Origin: Luteimonas terricola
GTDB taxonomy: Bacteria; Pseudomonadota; Gammaproteobacteria; Xanthomonadales; Xanthomonadaceae
DNA length: 64,000 bases
Direction: 5' to 3'
Assembly: GCF_004352845.1 (NCBI RefSeq)
Contig: NZ_SJRX01000006.1
Location: 186,001 to 250,000 of the forward strand
A program made the position numbers and the translations under genes. A model generated the notes under the pieces. The model saw only the letters and a program-made list of their open reading frames with translations, searched no databases and was not told the origin of the DNA. Below are positions 24,882 through 33,939 of the stretch, one piece after another; position 1 is the first letter of the stretch; each line of letters begins with the position of its first letter.

Positions 24882-24912
24882 TCCCGGCGCGTTGCCGACC
24901 GCCGGAGCGATG

Positions 24913-25368
24913 TCAGGCCGCGATCGGCGGAGGCAGGGCGGGCGGCGGCCGTGCACCGCCGTCATTCGGCGCGTCGTCGTCGCGCGGATTGCCATCGCGG
25001 TCGTTTGCCGCGGCCTCGCGCCAGATCCAGTCGGCCGGAGTGAGCGGCGGCAGGCCGTGCGCGATGCGTGCGTTGTCGCACTGCCGGCTCGGCAGGCCGA
25101 ATTCCAGGGACGCGGGGACGTCGCGGCAGGCCTGCGGGCGTACGGGATGGATCGTGCAGCGGGAATACCGGCCGATATCGGCATCCAGCGCGACGCAGCG
25201 CGGCTTGTCGCCGCCCGCGGTGCCGCGCATGGCGCGTTCGTGGCTGCGCAGCGGCACGGTCAGCGCCGCCGGCACCGTGCCGCCGAGCGCGGGCTCGGCT
25301 TCGGACCAGTGGAAGCTCACGCGGTAGTGGGCGCAGCAGGCGCCGCAGCTCAGGCAGGGGTGCGGCAT
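24913..25368 (-). CDS. YkgJ-family cysteine-cluster protein
   Basis: A 151-residue protein with the metal-cluster pattern of the YkgJ/UPF0153 family: CLSCGACCAHYRV at residues 5-17, then CVALD, CTIHPVRPQACRDVP and a late C in RQCDNAR. These cysteines are thought to bind zinc or an Fe-S cluster; the role is unknown. The start ATG 25368 (MPHPCLSC) is chosen; the frame extends to a TTG at 25428. It stands on the strand opposite to oleB and oleC and between them, overlapping neither. The C-terminal 30 residues are Pro/Asp-rich and poorly conserved-looking. Confidence 0.8.
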   Translation of the reverse strand: MPHPCLSCGACCAHYRVSFHWSEAEPALGGTVPAALTVPLRSHERAMRGTAGGDKPRCVALDADIGRYSRCTIHPVRPQACRDVPASLEFGLPSRQCDNARIAHGLPPLTPADWIWREAAANDRDGNPRDDDAPNDGGARPPPALPPPIAA

Positions 25369-25445
25369 CGGCAGGTGGCCGGGCGGAGGGCGGAGTGGAA
25401 TCTTTCTCCGTCCGGCGGTGCCGCGCAAGGGGCGATAATCGGACC

Positions 25446-27164
25446 ATGAGCGAACCCTGCAACATCGCCGCGGCGCTCCCGCGGCTCGCGGCCGAAGCGC
25501 CGGACCGCATCGCCATGCGCTGCCCCGGTCGTGGCGGCCGCTACGACATCGCCCTGAGCTATGGCGAACTGGATCGGCGCAGCGACGCCATCGCCGCCGG
25601 CCTGGCCGGGCGCGGCATCGCGCGCGGCAGCCGCGCGGTGGTGATGGTGCGGCCGACGCCCGAGTTCTTCCTGCTGATGTTCGCGCTGTTCAAGGCCGGC
25701 GCGGTGCCGGTGCTGGTGGATCCGGGCATCGACAAGCGCGCGCTGAAGCAGTGCCTGGACGAGGCCCGGCCGGATGCGTTCATCGGCGTACCGCTGGCGA
25801 TGTTCGCGCGCACGCTGCTGGGCTGGGCGAAGGCGGCGCGCGTGCGCATCACCACCGGGCCGCGCGCGCGGCTGGCCGACGCGACGCTCGCCCAGGTGGA
25901 GCGCGAAGGCGCCAGCGCCGGGGCGCAGCTGACCGACACGCAGCCCGACGATGTGGCGGGCATCCTGTTCACCAGCGGCTCCACCGGCGTGCCCAAGGGC
26001 GTGGTCTACCGGCACCGCCACTTCGTGGCCCAGGTCGACATGCTGGGCGGCATGCTCGGGCTGTCGCCCGGCGGCGTGGACCTGCCGACCTTCCCGCCGT
26101 TCGCACTGTTCGACCCGGCGCTGGGCCTGACCTCGATCATCCCGGACATGGATCCCACGCGCCCGGGCAAGGCCGACCCGCGCAAGCTGCACGCGGCGAT
26201 CAAGCGCTTCGGGGTGACCCAGCTGTTCGGTTCGCCGGCGCTGATGCGCGTGCTGGCCGAGCATGGCGAGCCGCTGCCCACCGTGACCCGCGTGACCTCC
26301 GCCGGCGCGCCGGTGCCGGCGGAGGTCGTCGCGAAGATGCGTGAACTGCTGCCCGCCGACGCGCAGTTCTGGACGCCCTACGGCGCCACCGAATGCCTGC
26401 CGGTGGCGGTGATCGAAGGTCGCGAGCTGGTCACCCTGCGCGAGCGCACCGAAACCGGCGCCGGCACCTGCGTCGGCCGCCCGGTGCCGCCGAACGAGGT
26501 CCGCATCATCCGCGTCACCGACGCCGCCATCCCCGAATGGTCCGACGCGCTGCTGGCGAGACCCGGCCAGGTGGGCGAAATCACCGTCGCCGGCCCCAGC
26601 ACCACCGACACCTATTTCAACCGCGACGCGCAGACCCGGCTGGCGAAAATCCGAGAGGCATGCAGCTCTGCCGCAAGCTCGCCCCCGTCCGCCCTTCGGG
26701 CACCTTCGCCCGCAGGCGGGTTCCGCATCGTCCACCGCATGGGCGACCTCGGCTACTTCGACGTCGAAGGCCGCCTCTGGTTCTGCGGCCGCAAGTCCCA
26801 GCGCGTGGTCACGCCGGAGCGCACGCTGTGCACCGAGCAGGTCGAACCCGTCTTCGACACGCACGCCGACGTCCGCCGCACCGCCCTGGTCGGCATCGGC
26901 GAACGCGGCGCCCAGCGCCCGCTGCTCTGCGTCGAACTCCATCCCGGCATCGCCAAGTCCGAACACGCCCGCATCGCCGACGAACTGCGCCACCACGGCG
27001 AAGGCTTCGTCCACACCGCGCACGTCGACAGCTTCGCCTTCCACCCCGCATTCCCGGTCGACATCCGCCACAATGCGAAAATCGGCCGCGAGAAGCTGGC
27101 CGCCTGGGCCGCGCGCGCGCAGCGCGCCGGCAGGGTGTTCGCGCCGGCGGCCACGCCCGATTAA
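25446..27164 (+). CDS. oleC: OleC, beta-lactone synthetase (acyl-AMP ligase superfamily)
   Basis: A 572-residue ANL-superfamily enzyme. OleC uses ATP to close the beta-hydroxy acid from OleD into a beta-lactone. The P-loop-like A3 motif is FTSGSTGVPKGV (about 178-189), A5 is WTPYGATECLP, and A7/A8 read HRMGDLGYFDVEGRLWFCGRK, with the closing lysine in HNAKIGREKLAAW. Between TRLAKIRE and FRIVHRMGD there is a run of about 21 residues rich in Ala, Ser and Pro, encoded by hairpin-forming DNA that looks like an inserted intergenic repeat; homologues have a shorter loop there. ATG 25446; the upstream extension of the frame is a shadow of the YkgJ gene. Confidence 0.92.
   Translation: MSEPCNIAAALPRLAAEAPDRIAMRCPGRGGRYDIALSYGELDRRSDAIAAGLAGRGIARGSRAVVMVRPTPEFFLLMFALFKAGAVPVLVDPGIDKRALKQCLDEARPDAFIGVPLAMFARTLLGWAKAARVRITTGPRARLADATLAQVEREGASAGAQLTDTQPDDVAGILFTSGSTGVPKGVVYRHRHFVAQVDMLGGMLGLSPGGVDLPTFPPFALFDPALGLTSIIPDMDPTRPGKADPRKLHAAIKRFGVTQLFGSPALMRVLAEHGEPLPTVTRVTSAGAPVPAEVVAKMRELLPADAQFWTPYGATECLPVAVIEGRELVTLRERTETGAGTCVGRPVPPNEVRIIRVTDAAIPEWSDALLARPGQVGEITVAGPSTTDTYFNRDAQTRLAKIREACSSAASSPPSALRAPSPAGGFRIVHRMGDLGYFDVEGRLWFCGRKSQRVVTPERTLCTEQVEPVFDTHADVRRTALVGIGERGAQRPLLCVELHPGIAKSEHARIADELRHHGEGFVHTAHVDSFAFHPAFPVDIRHNAKIGREKLAAWAARAQRAGRVFAPAATPD
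26655..26722. repeat. Intergenic-type palindromic repeat inserted in frame inside oleC
   Basis: The DNA holds two hairpins: GCCC-TTC-GGGC at 26690-26700 and CCCGC-AG-GCGGG at 26709-26720, inside a segment reading CCGTCCGCCCTTCGGGCACC. Sequences of this kind are familiar as dispersed intergenic repeats in Xanthomonads. Here the frame stays open and adds an Ala/Ser/Pro loop to OleC. Exact borders are uncertain. Confidence 0.55.
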
Positions 27165-27206
27165 GTGAGTGATTGACGTGCGTGATTGACGCGATGGAGG
27201 ACTGAA

Positions 27207-28211
27207 GTGCGGGTACTGGTAACCGGCGGCGGCGGATTCCTTGGCCAGGCCTTGTGCCGCGGCCTGGTCGAGCGGGGACACGAGGTCACCAGCTTCAACC
27301 GCGGGCACTATCCGGAGCTCGACGCGCTCGGCGTGCGCCAGCTGCGCGGCGACCTCGCCGACCGCCATGCCGTCATTGCCGCCTGCGCCGGCATGGACGC
27401 GGTGCTGCACAACGCCGCCAAGGCCGGCGCCTGGGGCAGCTACGACAGCTACCACCGCGCCAACGTGATGGGCACCGGCAATGTGCTGGCCGGCTGCCGG
27501 GAACACGGCATCGGGCGCCTGGTCCATACCTCTTCGCCCAGCGTGACCCACCGCGCCACGCATCCGGTGGAAGGTGGCACCGCCGACACCGTGCCCTATG
27601 GCGAAGACCTGAAGGCGCCGTACGCGGCCACCAAGCTGATCGCCGAGAAGTGCGTGCTCGCCGCCAACGACGACACCCTGGCCACGGTCGCCCTGCGCCC
27701 GCGCCTGATCTGGGGGCCGGGCGACAACCAGCTGGTGCCGCGCCTGGCCGAACGCGCCCGCGCCGGGCGCCTGCGCTTCGTCGGCGGCGGCATGAACCGC
27801 ATCGACACCACCTTCATCGACAACGCGGCCCAGGCCCATTTCGATGCGCTCGAGCATCTGGACATCGGCGCCGCCTGCGCCGGTCGCGCCTACTTCATCA
27901 GCAACGGCGAACCCATGGCCGCGCGCGAGATCGTCAATGCCCTGCTGCGCGCGACGGGCGCGCCCGAGGTCGAGGGTTCGATCCCCTTCGGCGTGGCCTA
28001 TGCGGTCGGTGCGGCCTGCGAGACCCTGTGGCCGCTGCTGCGCCTGCGCTCGGAGCCGCCGATGACCCGCTTCCTGGCCGAGCAGCTCAGCACCACGCAC
28101 TGGTACGACATGGCGCCGGCCACCCGCGACTTCGGCTACGTGCCCCGGGTGTCGATCGCCGAAGGCCTCGAACGACTGGCCGCGGCCAGCCGGGGCGCCG
28201 TCACTTCCTGA
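27207..28211 (+). CDS. oleD: OleD, NADPH-dependent 2-alkyl-3-keto acid reductase
   Basis: A 334-residue extended short-chain dehydrogenase. OleD reduces the beta-keto acid made by OleA to the beta-hydroxy acid used by OleC. The nucleotide-binding motif is [12 protein letters not shown] at the N-terminus, the Ser is in HTSSPSVTH, and the catalytic Y-x3-K is YAATK in [15 protein letters not shown]. The start is GTG 27207, six bases after GGAGG; the frame begins further upstream at a TTG (27186) with no such site. The gap from oleC is 42 bp and contains GTGATTGACG twice, 13 bp apart, so the two genes are probably co-transcribed. Confidence 0.93.
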   Translation: MRVLVTGGGGFLGQALCRGLVERGHEVTSFNRGHYPELDALGVRQLRGDLADRHAVIAACAGMDAVLHNAAKAGAWGSYDSYHRANVMGTGNVLAGCREHGIGRLVHTSSPSVTHRATHPVEGGTADTVPYGEDLKAPYAATKLIAEKCVLAANDDTLATVALRPRLIWGPGDNQLVPRLAERARAGRLRFVGGGMNRIDTTFIDNAAQAHFDALEHLDIGAACAGRAYFISNGEPMAAREIVNALLRATGAPEVEGSIPFGVAYAVGAACETLWPLLRLRSEPPMTRFLAEQLSTTHWYDMAPATRDFGYVPRVSIAEGLERLAAASRGAVTS

Positions 28212-28273
28212 CGACCCCGGCCCCGTGAACATGGCGCCAAGCCGTCCGCGCTCCGACGGACTGGAGAGCCACC

Positions 28274-28432
28274 ATGCTGAGCTACGCCGTCATCTTCCTC
28301 GTCATCGCCCTGGTTGCGGCCGTACTGGGTTTCAGCGGCATCGCGGGTGCCGCAAGCAACATCGCCTGGATCCTCTTCATCGTGTTCCTGGTGCTGGCCG
28401 CGATCTCGTTCTTCCGCGGTCGAAAGGTCTGA
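28274..28432 (+). CDS. DUF1328 family small membrane protein
   Basis: A 52-residue protein, [20 protein letters not shown] at the start and ISFFRGRKV at the end, with two hydrophobic helices joined by a [12 protein letters not shown] turn. It matches DUF1328 (YtjA-like) small inner-membrane proteins, which are widespread and of unknown function. A GGAGAG site precedes the ATG. It sits alone between oleD and ubiJ. Confidence 0.82.
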   Translation: MLSYAVIFLVIALVAAVLGFSGIAGAASNIAWILFIVFLVLAAISFFRGRKV

Positions 28433-28490
28433 GCCACGCTGCCGGCCGCCGCCCCGGCGGCGCGCCGGCGGCCCCGGGCTGGCCGCTACA

Positions 28491-29159
28491 ATGCCGGCCA
28501 TGGCCCGATCCCCATCCCCGCTGTCCGGCTTGAAGCCGCTGGCCGGTCGTGCGCTGGAGTCAGCGCTAAACCGTGCGCTCGCCCTCGACGACGACACCCG
28601 CCAGGCGCTGTCCAGGCTGGATGGCCGCCGCGTGGCCCTGCACCTGGCATCGCCACCGCTGGCGGTGTCGATCCGCGTGGATGGCGAGGCGCTGCGGGTC
28701 GGACCGGTGGATGCGGACGCCACCACGCCCGACCTCTCGGTGCGCACCACGCTGGGCGGCCTGCTCGGCCAGCTGCAGGGCATGCTCGGCGCGGCCGACG
28801 AGCACGCCACGCCCAGCGGGCGCCTGCGCATCGAGGGCGATGCCGAGCTGGCGCGCGCGCTGCAGCGGCTGGCGCAACGCTTCGATCCGGACTGGCAGCG
28901 GCCGTTCGTGGCGGCCTTCGGCGAGGTCATGGGCGTGCAGGTGGCGAACGCCGCGGCGTCCGCGCTGAAGGGCGCGCGCCGCGCGGGCGAAGGCTTCGCC
29001 GCCACCGCGGCCGAATACGTGGTCGAGGAGTCGCGCGACGTGGTCGGCCGCCACGAACTCGACGCCTTCCACGACGACGTGGATACGCTGCGCGACGATG
29101 TCGAGCGCATCGCCGCGCGCGTCACCCGCCTGGCCTCGGCCGCCGGGGGCGCGCGGTGA
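28491..29159 (+). CDS. ubiJ: UbiJ, ubiquinone biosynthesis accessory factor (SCP2 domain)
   Basis: A 222-residue protein with an SCP2-type lipid-binding domain in the first half ([49 protein letters not shown]) and a helical C-terminal half ending in a likely coiled coil ([19 protein letters not shown]). UbiJ binds ubiquinone precursors and is part of the soluble Ubi complex. The overlap of its stop with the GTG start of ubiB (four bases) confirms the pairing. The start is ATG 28491 or the in-frame ATG nine bases later; no strong ribosome site favours either. Confidence 0.88.
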   Translation: MPAMARSPSPLSGLKPLAGRALESALNRALALDDDTRQALSRLDGRRVALHLASPPLAVSIRVDGEALRVGPVDADATTPDLSVRTTLGGLLGQLQGMLGAADEHATPSGRLRIEGDAELARALQRLAQRFDPDWQRPFVAAFGEVMGVQVANAAASALKGARRAGEGFAATAAEYVVEESRDVVGRHELDAFHDDVDTLRDDVERIAARVTRLASAAGGAR

Positions 29160-30829
29160 GGTCGGCGCTGCACGCCCTGAAGATCGGGCGCGTCCTGCTC
29201 CGTTATCGCCTGCACAACCTGGCCGAGGGCACGCCGGCCGGGCGCTGGCTGTGGCTGCTGCGCCCCTTCGTGCCGCGCGCCTCGCGCGAGGTCACCGACC
29301 TGCCGCGCGGCGCGCGCGTGCGCCTGGCGCTGCAGGAGCTGGGGCCGATCTTCGTCAAGTTCGGACAGGTGCTGTCGACCCGCCGCGACCTGGTGCCGGC
29401 CGACGTCGCCGACGAGCTGGTGCTGCTGCAGGACCAGGTGGCACCGTTCGACGGCGAGGTCGCGCGTGCCATCGTCGAGCGGGAGCTGGAGCGCCCGGTC
29501 GGCGAGGCCTTTGCCGCGTTCGACACGGTGCCGCTGGCGTCCGCGTCCGTGGCGCAGGTCCATGCGGCACTGCTGTCCGGTGTCGACGGCCAGCCGCCGC
29601 GCGAGGTGGTGGTGAAGGTGCTGCGTCCCGGCATCGACGCGCGCATCGCCGCCGACATCCGGCTGCTCGAGCGCATCGCCGGCTTCGTCGAGCGCACCCA
29701 TCCCAATGCCGGGAAGATCCGCCCGCGCGAGGTGGTGGAGGAAGTCGCGAGCACGCTCGCGGCCGAGCTCGACCTGCAGCGCGAAGGCGCGAACGCCTCC
29801 GTGCTGCGCCGCAACTGGGAGAATTCCACCGACCTCTACGTGCCGGCGCCGGTGTGGTCGCACAGCACCGAGCGCATCCTGACGCTGGAGCGCGTCAGCG
29901 GCATCCCCAGCGACGACATCGCCGCCATCGAGGCCGCGGGCATGGATCGCAAGCTGCTGGCGGCCAAGGCCGTGCGCGTGTTCTACACCCAGGTCTTCCG
30001 CGACAACTTCTTCCACGCCGATGCCCACGCCGGCAACATCTGGGTGGATGACGATCCGGCGCGACGCGCCAACCCGCGCTTCATCGCGCTGGACTTCGGC
30101 ATCGTCGGCCAGCTGTCGGGCGACGACCAGTACTACCTCGCCGAGAACTTCATGGCGATCTTCAACAAGGACTACCGGCGCATCGCCGAACTGCACGTGC
30201 AGGCGGGCTGGATGCCGTCGAACCTGCGCCTGGACGAACTCGAGGCCGCGGTGCGCGGCGTGTGCGAACCGTACTTCACGCGCCCGCTGTCGGAGTTCTC
30301 GCTGGGCGAGGTGTTGCTGAAGCTGTTCCGCACCGCGCAGCGCTACCAGCTGACCCTGCAGCCGCAGCTGATCCTGCTGCAGAAGACCCTGCTCAACGTC
30401 GAGGGCGTGAGCCGCCACCTGGATCCGACGATCGACATCTGGGCGGTGGCGCGACCGGTGCTGGAACGCATCCTGGCCGAGCGCTACAGCCCGCAGCGGC
30501 TGGCCAGCGAGTTCCGCAAGCGACTGCCGGAGCTGGCCACCCGCGCGCCGGAAATGCCGGGCCTGCTGCACGCCTGGCTGACGCAGCAGGTGGAGGGCCG
30601 GCACCAGTTGGGCATGCACTCGAAGGAAATGGCCGACCTGGTCGACGTGATGCGCGCGATGCAGCGCCGCACCGTGGCCGCGATCCTCGGCGTGGGCCTG
30701 CTGGTGGCGGCCGCGGTGCTGTACGGCCTCGACGCCGGCGGGCCGCGGCTGTGGTCGGTGCCGGTGGCGGCCTGGGTCGCCGGCATCGGCGGCCTGTGGG
30801 CCATCATCGCCGCCCGCCCGCGGCCGTGA
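29156..30829 (+). CDS. ubiB: UbiB, atypical kinase/ATPase of ubiquinone biosynthesis
   Basis: A 557-residue UbiB/ADCK-family protein. The KxGQ signature is [16 protein letters not shown] (about 62-77), the Ala-rich nucleotide loop lies in [12 protein letters not shown], the invariant Lys in [12 protein letters not shown], the catalytic-like loop is [13 protein letters not shown] and the metal motif LDFGIVGQL. The C-terminus has two membrane helices (about 505-550). UbiB extracts polyprenyl ubiquinone precursors from the membrane using ATP. It starts at GTG 29156 overlapping ubiJ. ubiE, which often precedes ubiJ, is not in the window. Confidence 0.95.
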   Translation: MRSALHALKIGRVLLRYRLHNLAEGTPAGRWLWLLRPFVPRASREVTDLPRGARVRLALQELGPIFVKFGQVLSTRRDLVPADVADELVLLQDQVAPFDGEVARAIVERELERPVGEAFAAFDTVPLASASVAQVHAALLSGVDGQPPREVVVKVLRPGIDARIAADIRLLERIAGFVERTHPNAGKIRPREVVEEVASTLAAELDLQREGANASVLRRNWENSTDLYVPAPVWSHSTERILTLERVSGIPSDDIAAIEAAGMDRKLLAAKAVRVFYTQVFRDNFFHADAHAGNIWVDDDPARRANPRFIALDFGIVGQLSGDDQYYLAENFMAIFNKDYRRIAELHVQAGWMPSNLRLDELEAAVRGVCEPYFTRPLSEFSLGEVLLKLFRTAQRYQLTLQPQLILLQKTLLNVEGVSRHLDPTIDIWAVARPVLERILAERYSPQRLASEFRKRLPELATRAPEMPGLLHAWLTQQVEGRHQLGMHSKEMADLVDVMRAMQRRTVAAILGVGLLVAAAVLYGLDAGGPRLWSVPVAAWVAGIGGLWAIIAARPRP

Positions 30830-30861
30830 ACCAGCAGGCTGCGACGGTGCCGCCAGACCCC

Positions 30862-30963
30862 TGTAGGAGCAGCCATAGCTGCGACCGCAATGTGCTGGCA
30901 GCCGAATCCGCTCTTGCCGGTGGCGTTGGGGGTGACCGGGTCGCAGCCATGGCTGCTCCTACA
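30862..30963. repeat. Inverted pair of the GTAGGAGC 25-bp dispersed repeat
   Basis: Left copy 30862-30886 begins TGTAGGAGCAGCCATAGC; right copy 30939-30963 is its reverse complement with one mismatch in 25. They are 52 bp apart, so the pair could fold into a long stem. The right copy contains the ATG used by the TruC-like gene. Confidence 0.8.
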
Positions 30964-31737
30964 AGTGCAGATGCGAATGCGGCTGCAGATGCCGGACCAC
31001 GTGCGGAGTCCCCGCTCCGCGTCCTGCATCTGGAAGACACCTTCGCGGTGGTCGACAAGCCCGCCGGGCTGATGGTCCACGACAGCAAGCTCGCGCGCGG
31101 CGAGAGCGACTTTGCCGCCGACCGCCTGCGTGCGCAGTTCGGCAAGCCGATCTTCCTCGTGCATCGCCTGGACCGCGCCACCAGCGGCTGCCTGCTGCTG
31201 GCCTTCAATCGCGAGACCGCCTCGGCGTTGGGCAAGTCACTGATGGCCGGGGAGGTCGACAAGGCCTATCTCGCCGTGTGTCGCGGCTGGCCCGCGGACG
31301 CGGAATTCACGGTCGACCATCCGCTGGACGGCGGCCCCGGCAAGCCGCAGAAGAAGCCCGCGGTGACGCGCTTCGAACGCCTGGCCACGGCCGAACTGCC
31401 GGTGCCCTCGGCCGGCTTCGAGACCTCGCGCTACGCGCTGCTGCGCGCCTGGCCGCAGACCGGGCGCTTCCGCCAGATCCGCCGCCACCTCAAGCACCTT
31501 TCGCACCACCTGATCGGCGACACCAGCCACGGTGACGGCCGCCACAACCGCAGCTTCCGCATGCTCGGCATCCATCGCATGCTGCTGCACGCGGAGCAGC
31601 TTTCGTTCCCGCATCCATGGGACCCGGCGCGACGCGTGCACGCGGTGGCGCCGCCTGACGCGGAGTTCGCGCGCGCGCTGGCATTCTTCACGCAGCCCGC
31701 CGATGCCGCGCCGGCTGCCGAGGCGGGACCGCGCTGA
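30949..31737 (+). CDS. truC: TruC-like RluA-family pseudouridine synthase
   Basis: A 262-residue RluA-family enzyme, the size of E. coli TruC (tRNA U65). The catalytic Asp is in the signature VHRLDRATSGCLLLA; the family elements VDKPAGLMVHDS and TGRFRQIRRHLKHLSHHLIGD are clear, the latter being of the TruC type. The only in-frame start is ATG 30949, which lies inside a dispersed repeat, giving a repeat-coded N-terminal extension of about 20 Ala-rich residues before the conserved LRVLHLEDTFAVVDKPAG. Substrate assignment to tRNA rests on subfamily resemblance. Confidence 0.85.
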   Translation: MAAPTSADANAAADAGPRAESPLRVLHLEDTFAVVDKPAGLMVHDSKLARGESDFAADRLRAQFGKPIFLVHRLDRATSGCLLLAFNRETASALGKSLMAGEVDKAYLAVCRGWPADAEFTVDHPLDGGPGKPQKKPAVTRFERLATAELPVPSAGFETSRYALLRAWPQTGRFRQIRRHLKHLSHHLIGDTSHGDGRHNRSFRMLGIHRMLLHAEQLSFPHPWDPARRVHAVAPPDAEFARALAFFTQPADAAPAAEAGPR

Positions 31738-31768
31738 CCGTCGCGCTGGCCATCGATTCCGGACGCCC

Positions 31769-32188
31769 ATGACCACCACGCCATCCGCCATCGAAATTCC
31801 CGAAGCCGAAATCATCGAACGCTTCGTGCGCGCATCGGGCCCGGGCGGGCAGAACGTCAACAAGGTCGCGACCGCGGTCGAGCTGCGCTTCGACATCGCC
31901 AACTCGCCTTCGCTTCCCGAGCCCGTGCGCGAACGTCTGCTCGCCAAGCGCGATCGCCGCCTCACCGACGACGGCGTGCTGGTACTCAACGCGCAGCGCT
32001 TCCGCACCCAGGACCGCAACCGCCAGGATGCGCGCGAGCGGCTGGCGGCGTTCATCGAGTCCGGCCGCAAGGCGCCGAAGAAGCGCGTCCCGACCAGGCC
32101 CAGCCGCGCTTCCAAGGCACGGCGGCTGGATGCCAAGCGCGAGCGGAGTACGATCAAGCGTGGCCGCACGGGGAAGGGTTGGGATTGA
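31769..32188 (+). CDS. arfB: ArfB (YaeJ), ribosome-rescue peptidyl-tRNA hydrolase
   Basis: A 139-residue protein, the same length as E. coli ArfB. The catalytic GGQ is in ASGPGGQNVNKVAT (about 24-37), and the C-terminal tail is strongly basic (KAPKKRVPTRPSRASKARRL, then KRGRTGKGWD), as needed to enter the empty mRNA channel of a stalled ribosome. The chosen ATG is 31769; the longer open frame upstream shadows the pseudouridine synthase. It follows that gene by 31 bp. Confidence 0.93.
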   Translation: MTTTPSAIEIPEAEIIERFVRASGPGGQNVNKVATAVELRFDIANSPSLPEPVRERLLAKRDRRLTDDGVLVLNAQRFRTQDRNRQDARERLAAFIESGRKAPKKRVPTRPSRASKARRLDAKRERSTIKRGRTGKGWD

Positions 32189-32204
32189 GCGGCACGGGAG
32201 GCCC

Positions 32205-32810
32205 ATGAGCGGAGCGAACGCCGACATCCTGCCGCCCCTGCCTCCGCAGGTGCCGCGGGTGAAGCGCAACCGGTTCACGCGCTGGCTCGGGCGCGGCATC
32301 CTCCGCCTCGGTGGCTGGCGCGTGGTTGGCGAGTTCCCGGACGAGCCGCGCCTGGTCCTGATCGCGGCGCCGCATTCGTCCAACTGGGATGGCATCTGGG
32401 GCTTCGCGGTCAAGTTGGGCCTGGGCCTGGACATCAAGCTCCTCGGCAAGCGCGAGCTGTTCTGGTGGCCGCTGGGGCCGCTCTTGCGCAAGCTCGGCGT
32501 GATCGCGGTCGATCGCAACCGTTCGGCGGGCGTCGTGGAGCAGGTCGCGGCGATGATCCGCACCCACGACCGCTTCTGGTTCGGGCTGGCGCCGGAGGGC
32601 ACGCGCAAGCCGGTGGAGCACTGGAAGAGCGGCTTCCTGAAGATCGCCCGCGCCGCCGACGTGCCGGTGCTGCCGGTGTACTTCCACTATCCGGACAAGG
32701 TCATCGGCATCGGCCCGCTGTTCCAGGCGGGCGAAGATGCGGTCGAGGACATGCGCCGCATCCGCGAGTGGTACCGACCGTGGCAGGGGCGCAACCGCGG
32801 TACGGTGTGA
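32205..32810 (+). CDS. Lysophospholipid acyltransferase family protein (PlsC-like)
   Basis: A 201-residue protein of the lysophospholipid acyltransferase family. The acyl-transfer motif H-x4-D is APHSSNWDGIW, followed by GKRELFWWPLGPLLRKLGVIAVDR (the glycerophosphate-binding block) and LAPEGTRKPVEHWKSGF. It is shorter than PlsC and lacks clear membrane helices beyond a weak one near residue 90. It begins 17 bp after arfB. The acceptor is unknown. Confidence 0.85.
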   Translation: MSGANADILPPLPPQVPRVKRNRFTRWLGRGILRLGGWRVVGEFPDEPRLVLIAAPHSSNWDGIWGFAVKLGLGLDIKLLGKRELFWWPLGPLLRKLGVIAVDRNRSAGVVEQVAAMIRTHDRFWFGLAPEGTRKPVEHWKSGFLKIARAADVPVLPVYFHYPDKVIGIGPLFQAGEDAVEDMRRIREWYRPWQGRNRGTV

Positions 32811-32868
32811 GGTGCTGACGGCTGGTCCTGCCGCGGCGGCCGGCGGCGGTGATTTCGAGGAGAAGTAC

Positions 32869-33939
32869 ATGAAGCAACATCGACGAAAGCTTGCCATCAT
32901 TGCGGCGCTGGCCTGCCTGGCGCTGCTGGCGCCGGTGTCCGCCGCGAACGCGGACGAAGCCGCGGCAAAGCCCGTGCTTGCCATCCACGGCGGCGCCGGC
33001 GTGGTGCGTGCCGGCCTGTCGCCCGGGGACCAGGCCGCCGCCCGTGCGGGACTCGAGCGCGCGCTGCTGGCGGGCCACGCGAAGCTCCAGGCCGGGGCGG
33101 CGGCGCTCGACGCCGTGATCGCCGCGATCACCGTGCTCGAGGACGATCCCGCCTTCAATGCCGGGCACGGCGCGGTGTTCACGCACGAAGGCCGCAACGA
33201 GCTCGATGCTTCGCTCATGGATGGCCGTGACGGCAGCGCGGGCGCGGTGGCCGGCGTGCAGCGGGTGCGCAATCCGATCCTGCTGGCGCGCGCGGTGATG
33301 GAGCACTCCCCGCATGTGATGCTGGTCGGCAGCGGCGCGGAAACCTTTGCAGAAGGACAGGGCATCGAGCTGGTCGACCCGTCCTATTTCCGCACCGAAC
33401 GGCGCTGGGAACAGCTGCAGCGCGCGCTGCGCAAGGACGCCGCGGAGGGCGCGGAGGCCGGGGCTGGCGTGGACGCGGACGTGGACGTGGAGCGTCGCGG
33501 CCTGAAGTATTTCGGCACCGTCGGCGCCGTGGCGCTCGATGTCGAGGGTCACCTCGCCGCCGGCACCTCCACCGGCGGCATGACCAACAAGCGCTGGGGC
33601 CGCGTCGGCGACGCGCCGATCATCGGCGCCGGCACCTGGGCGGACGCGCGCTGCGCGGTCTCGGGCACCGGCTGGGGCGAGTTCTATATCCGCACCGCTG
33701 CGGCGCACGAGGTCTGCGCGCGCGTGCGCCATCGTGGTGAAGGCATCGCGGCCGCCGCGGACGCGGTGATCAACGGCGAGGTCGTGCGCGCGGGCGGCGA
33801 CGGCGGCGCGATCGCGATCGACGCGGCGGGCAACGTCGCCTTCCCCTTCAACACCGAAGGCATGTACCGCGGCTGGATCGGTGCCGACGGCGTGCCGCAC
33901 GTGGCGGTGTTCGCCGACGAGGCGCTTCCGGGCCGCTAG
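32869..33939 (+). CDS. Exported isoaspartyl peptidase/L-asparaginase (Ntn hydrolase)
   Basis: A 356-residue plant-type asparaginase/isoaspartyl dipeptidase. A signal peptide covers residues 1 to about 28. The alpha part starts IHGGAGVV and contains FNAGHGAVFTHEGRNELDASLMDG; autocleavage should occur between G216 and T217 in KYFGTVGAVALD, freeing the Thr nucleophile. GGMTNKRWGRVGDAPIIGAGTWAD is the typical beta-chain segment. It removes isoaspartyl residues or hydrolyses asparagine, here in the periplasm. A good CGAGGAGAA precedes ATG 32869. Its stop overlaps the end of the opposed M28 gene by four bases. Confidence 0.92.
   Translation: MKQHRRKLAIIAALACLALLAPVSAANADEAAAKPVLAIHGGAGVVRAGLSPGDQAAARAGLERALLAGHAKLQAGAAALDAVIAAITVLEDDPAFNAGHGAVFTHEGRNELDASLMDGRDGSAGAVAGVQRVRNPILLARAVMEHSPHVMLVGSGAETFAEGQGIELVDPSYFRTERRWEQLQRALRKDAAEGAEAGAGVDADVDVERRGLKYFGTVGAVALDVEGHLAAGTSTGGMTNKRWGRVGDAPIIGAGTWADARCAVSGTGWGEFYIRTAAAHEVCARVRHRGEGIAAAADAVINGEVVRAGGDGGAIAIDAAGNVAFPFNTEGMYRGWIGADGVPHVAVFADEALPGR

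Noticed and set aside
25068-25445. N-terminal extension of OleC
   Set aside because: It runs antisense to the YkgJ-type gene and has no ANL-family features; ATG 25446 fits the known OleC start.
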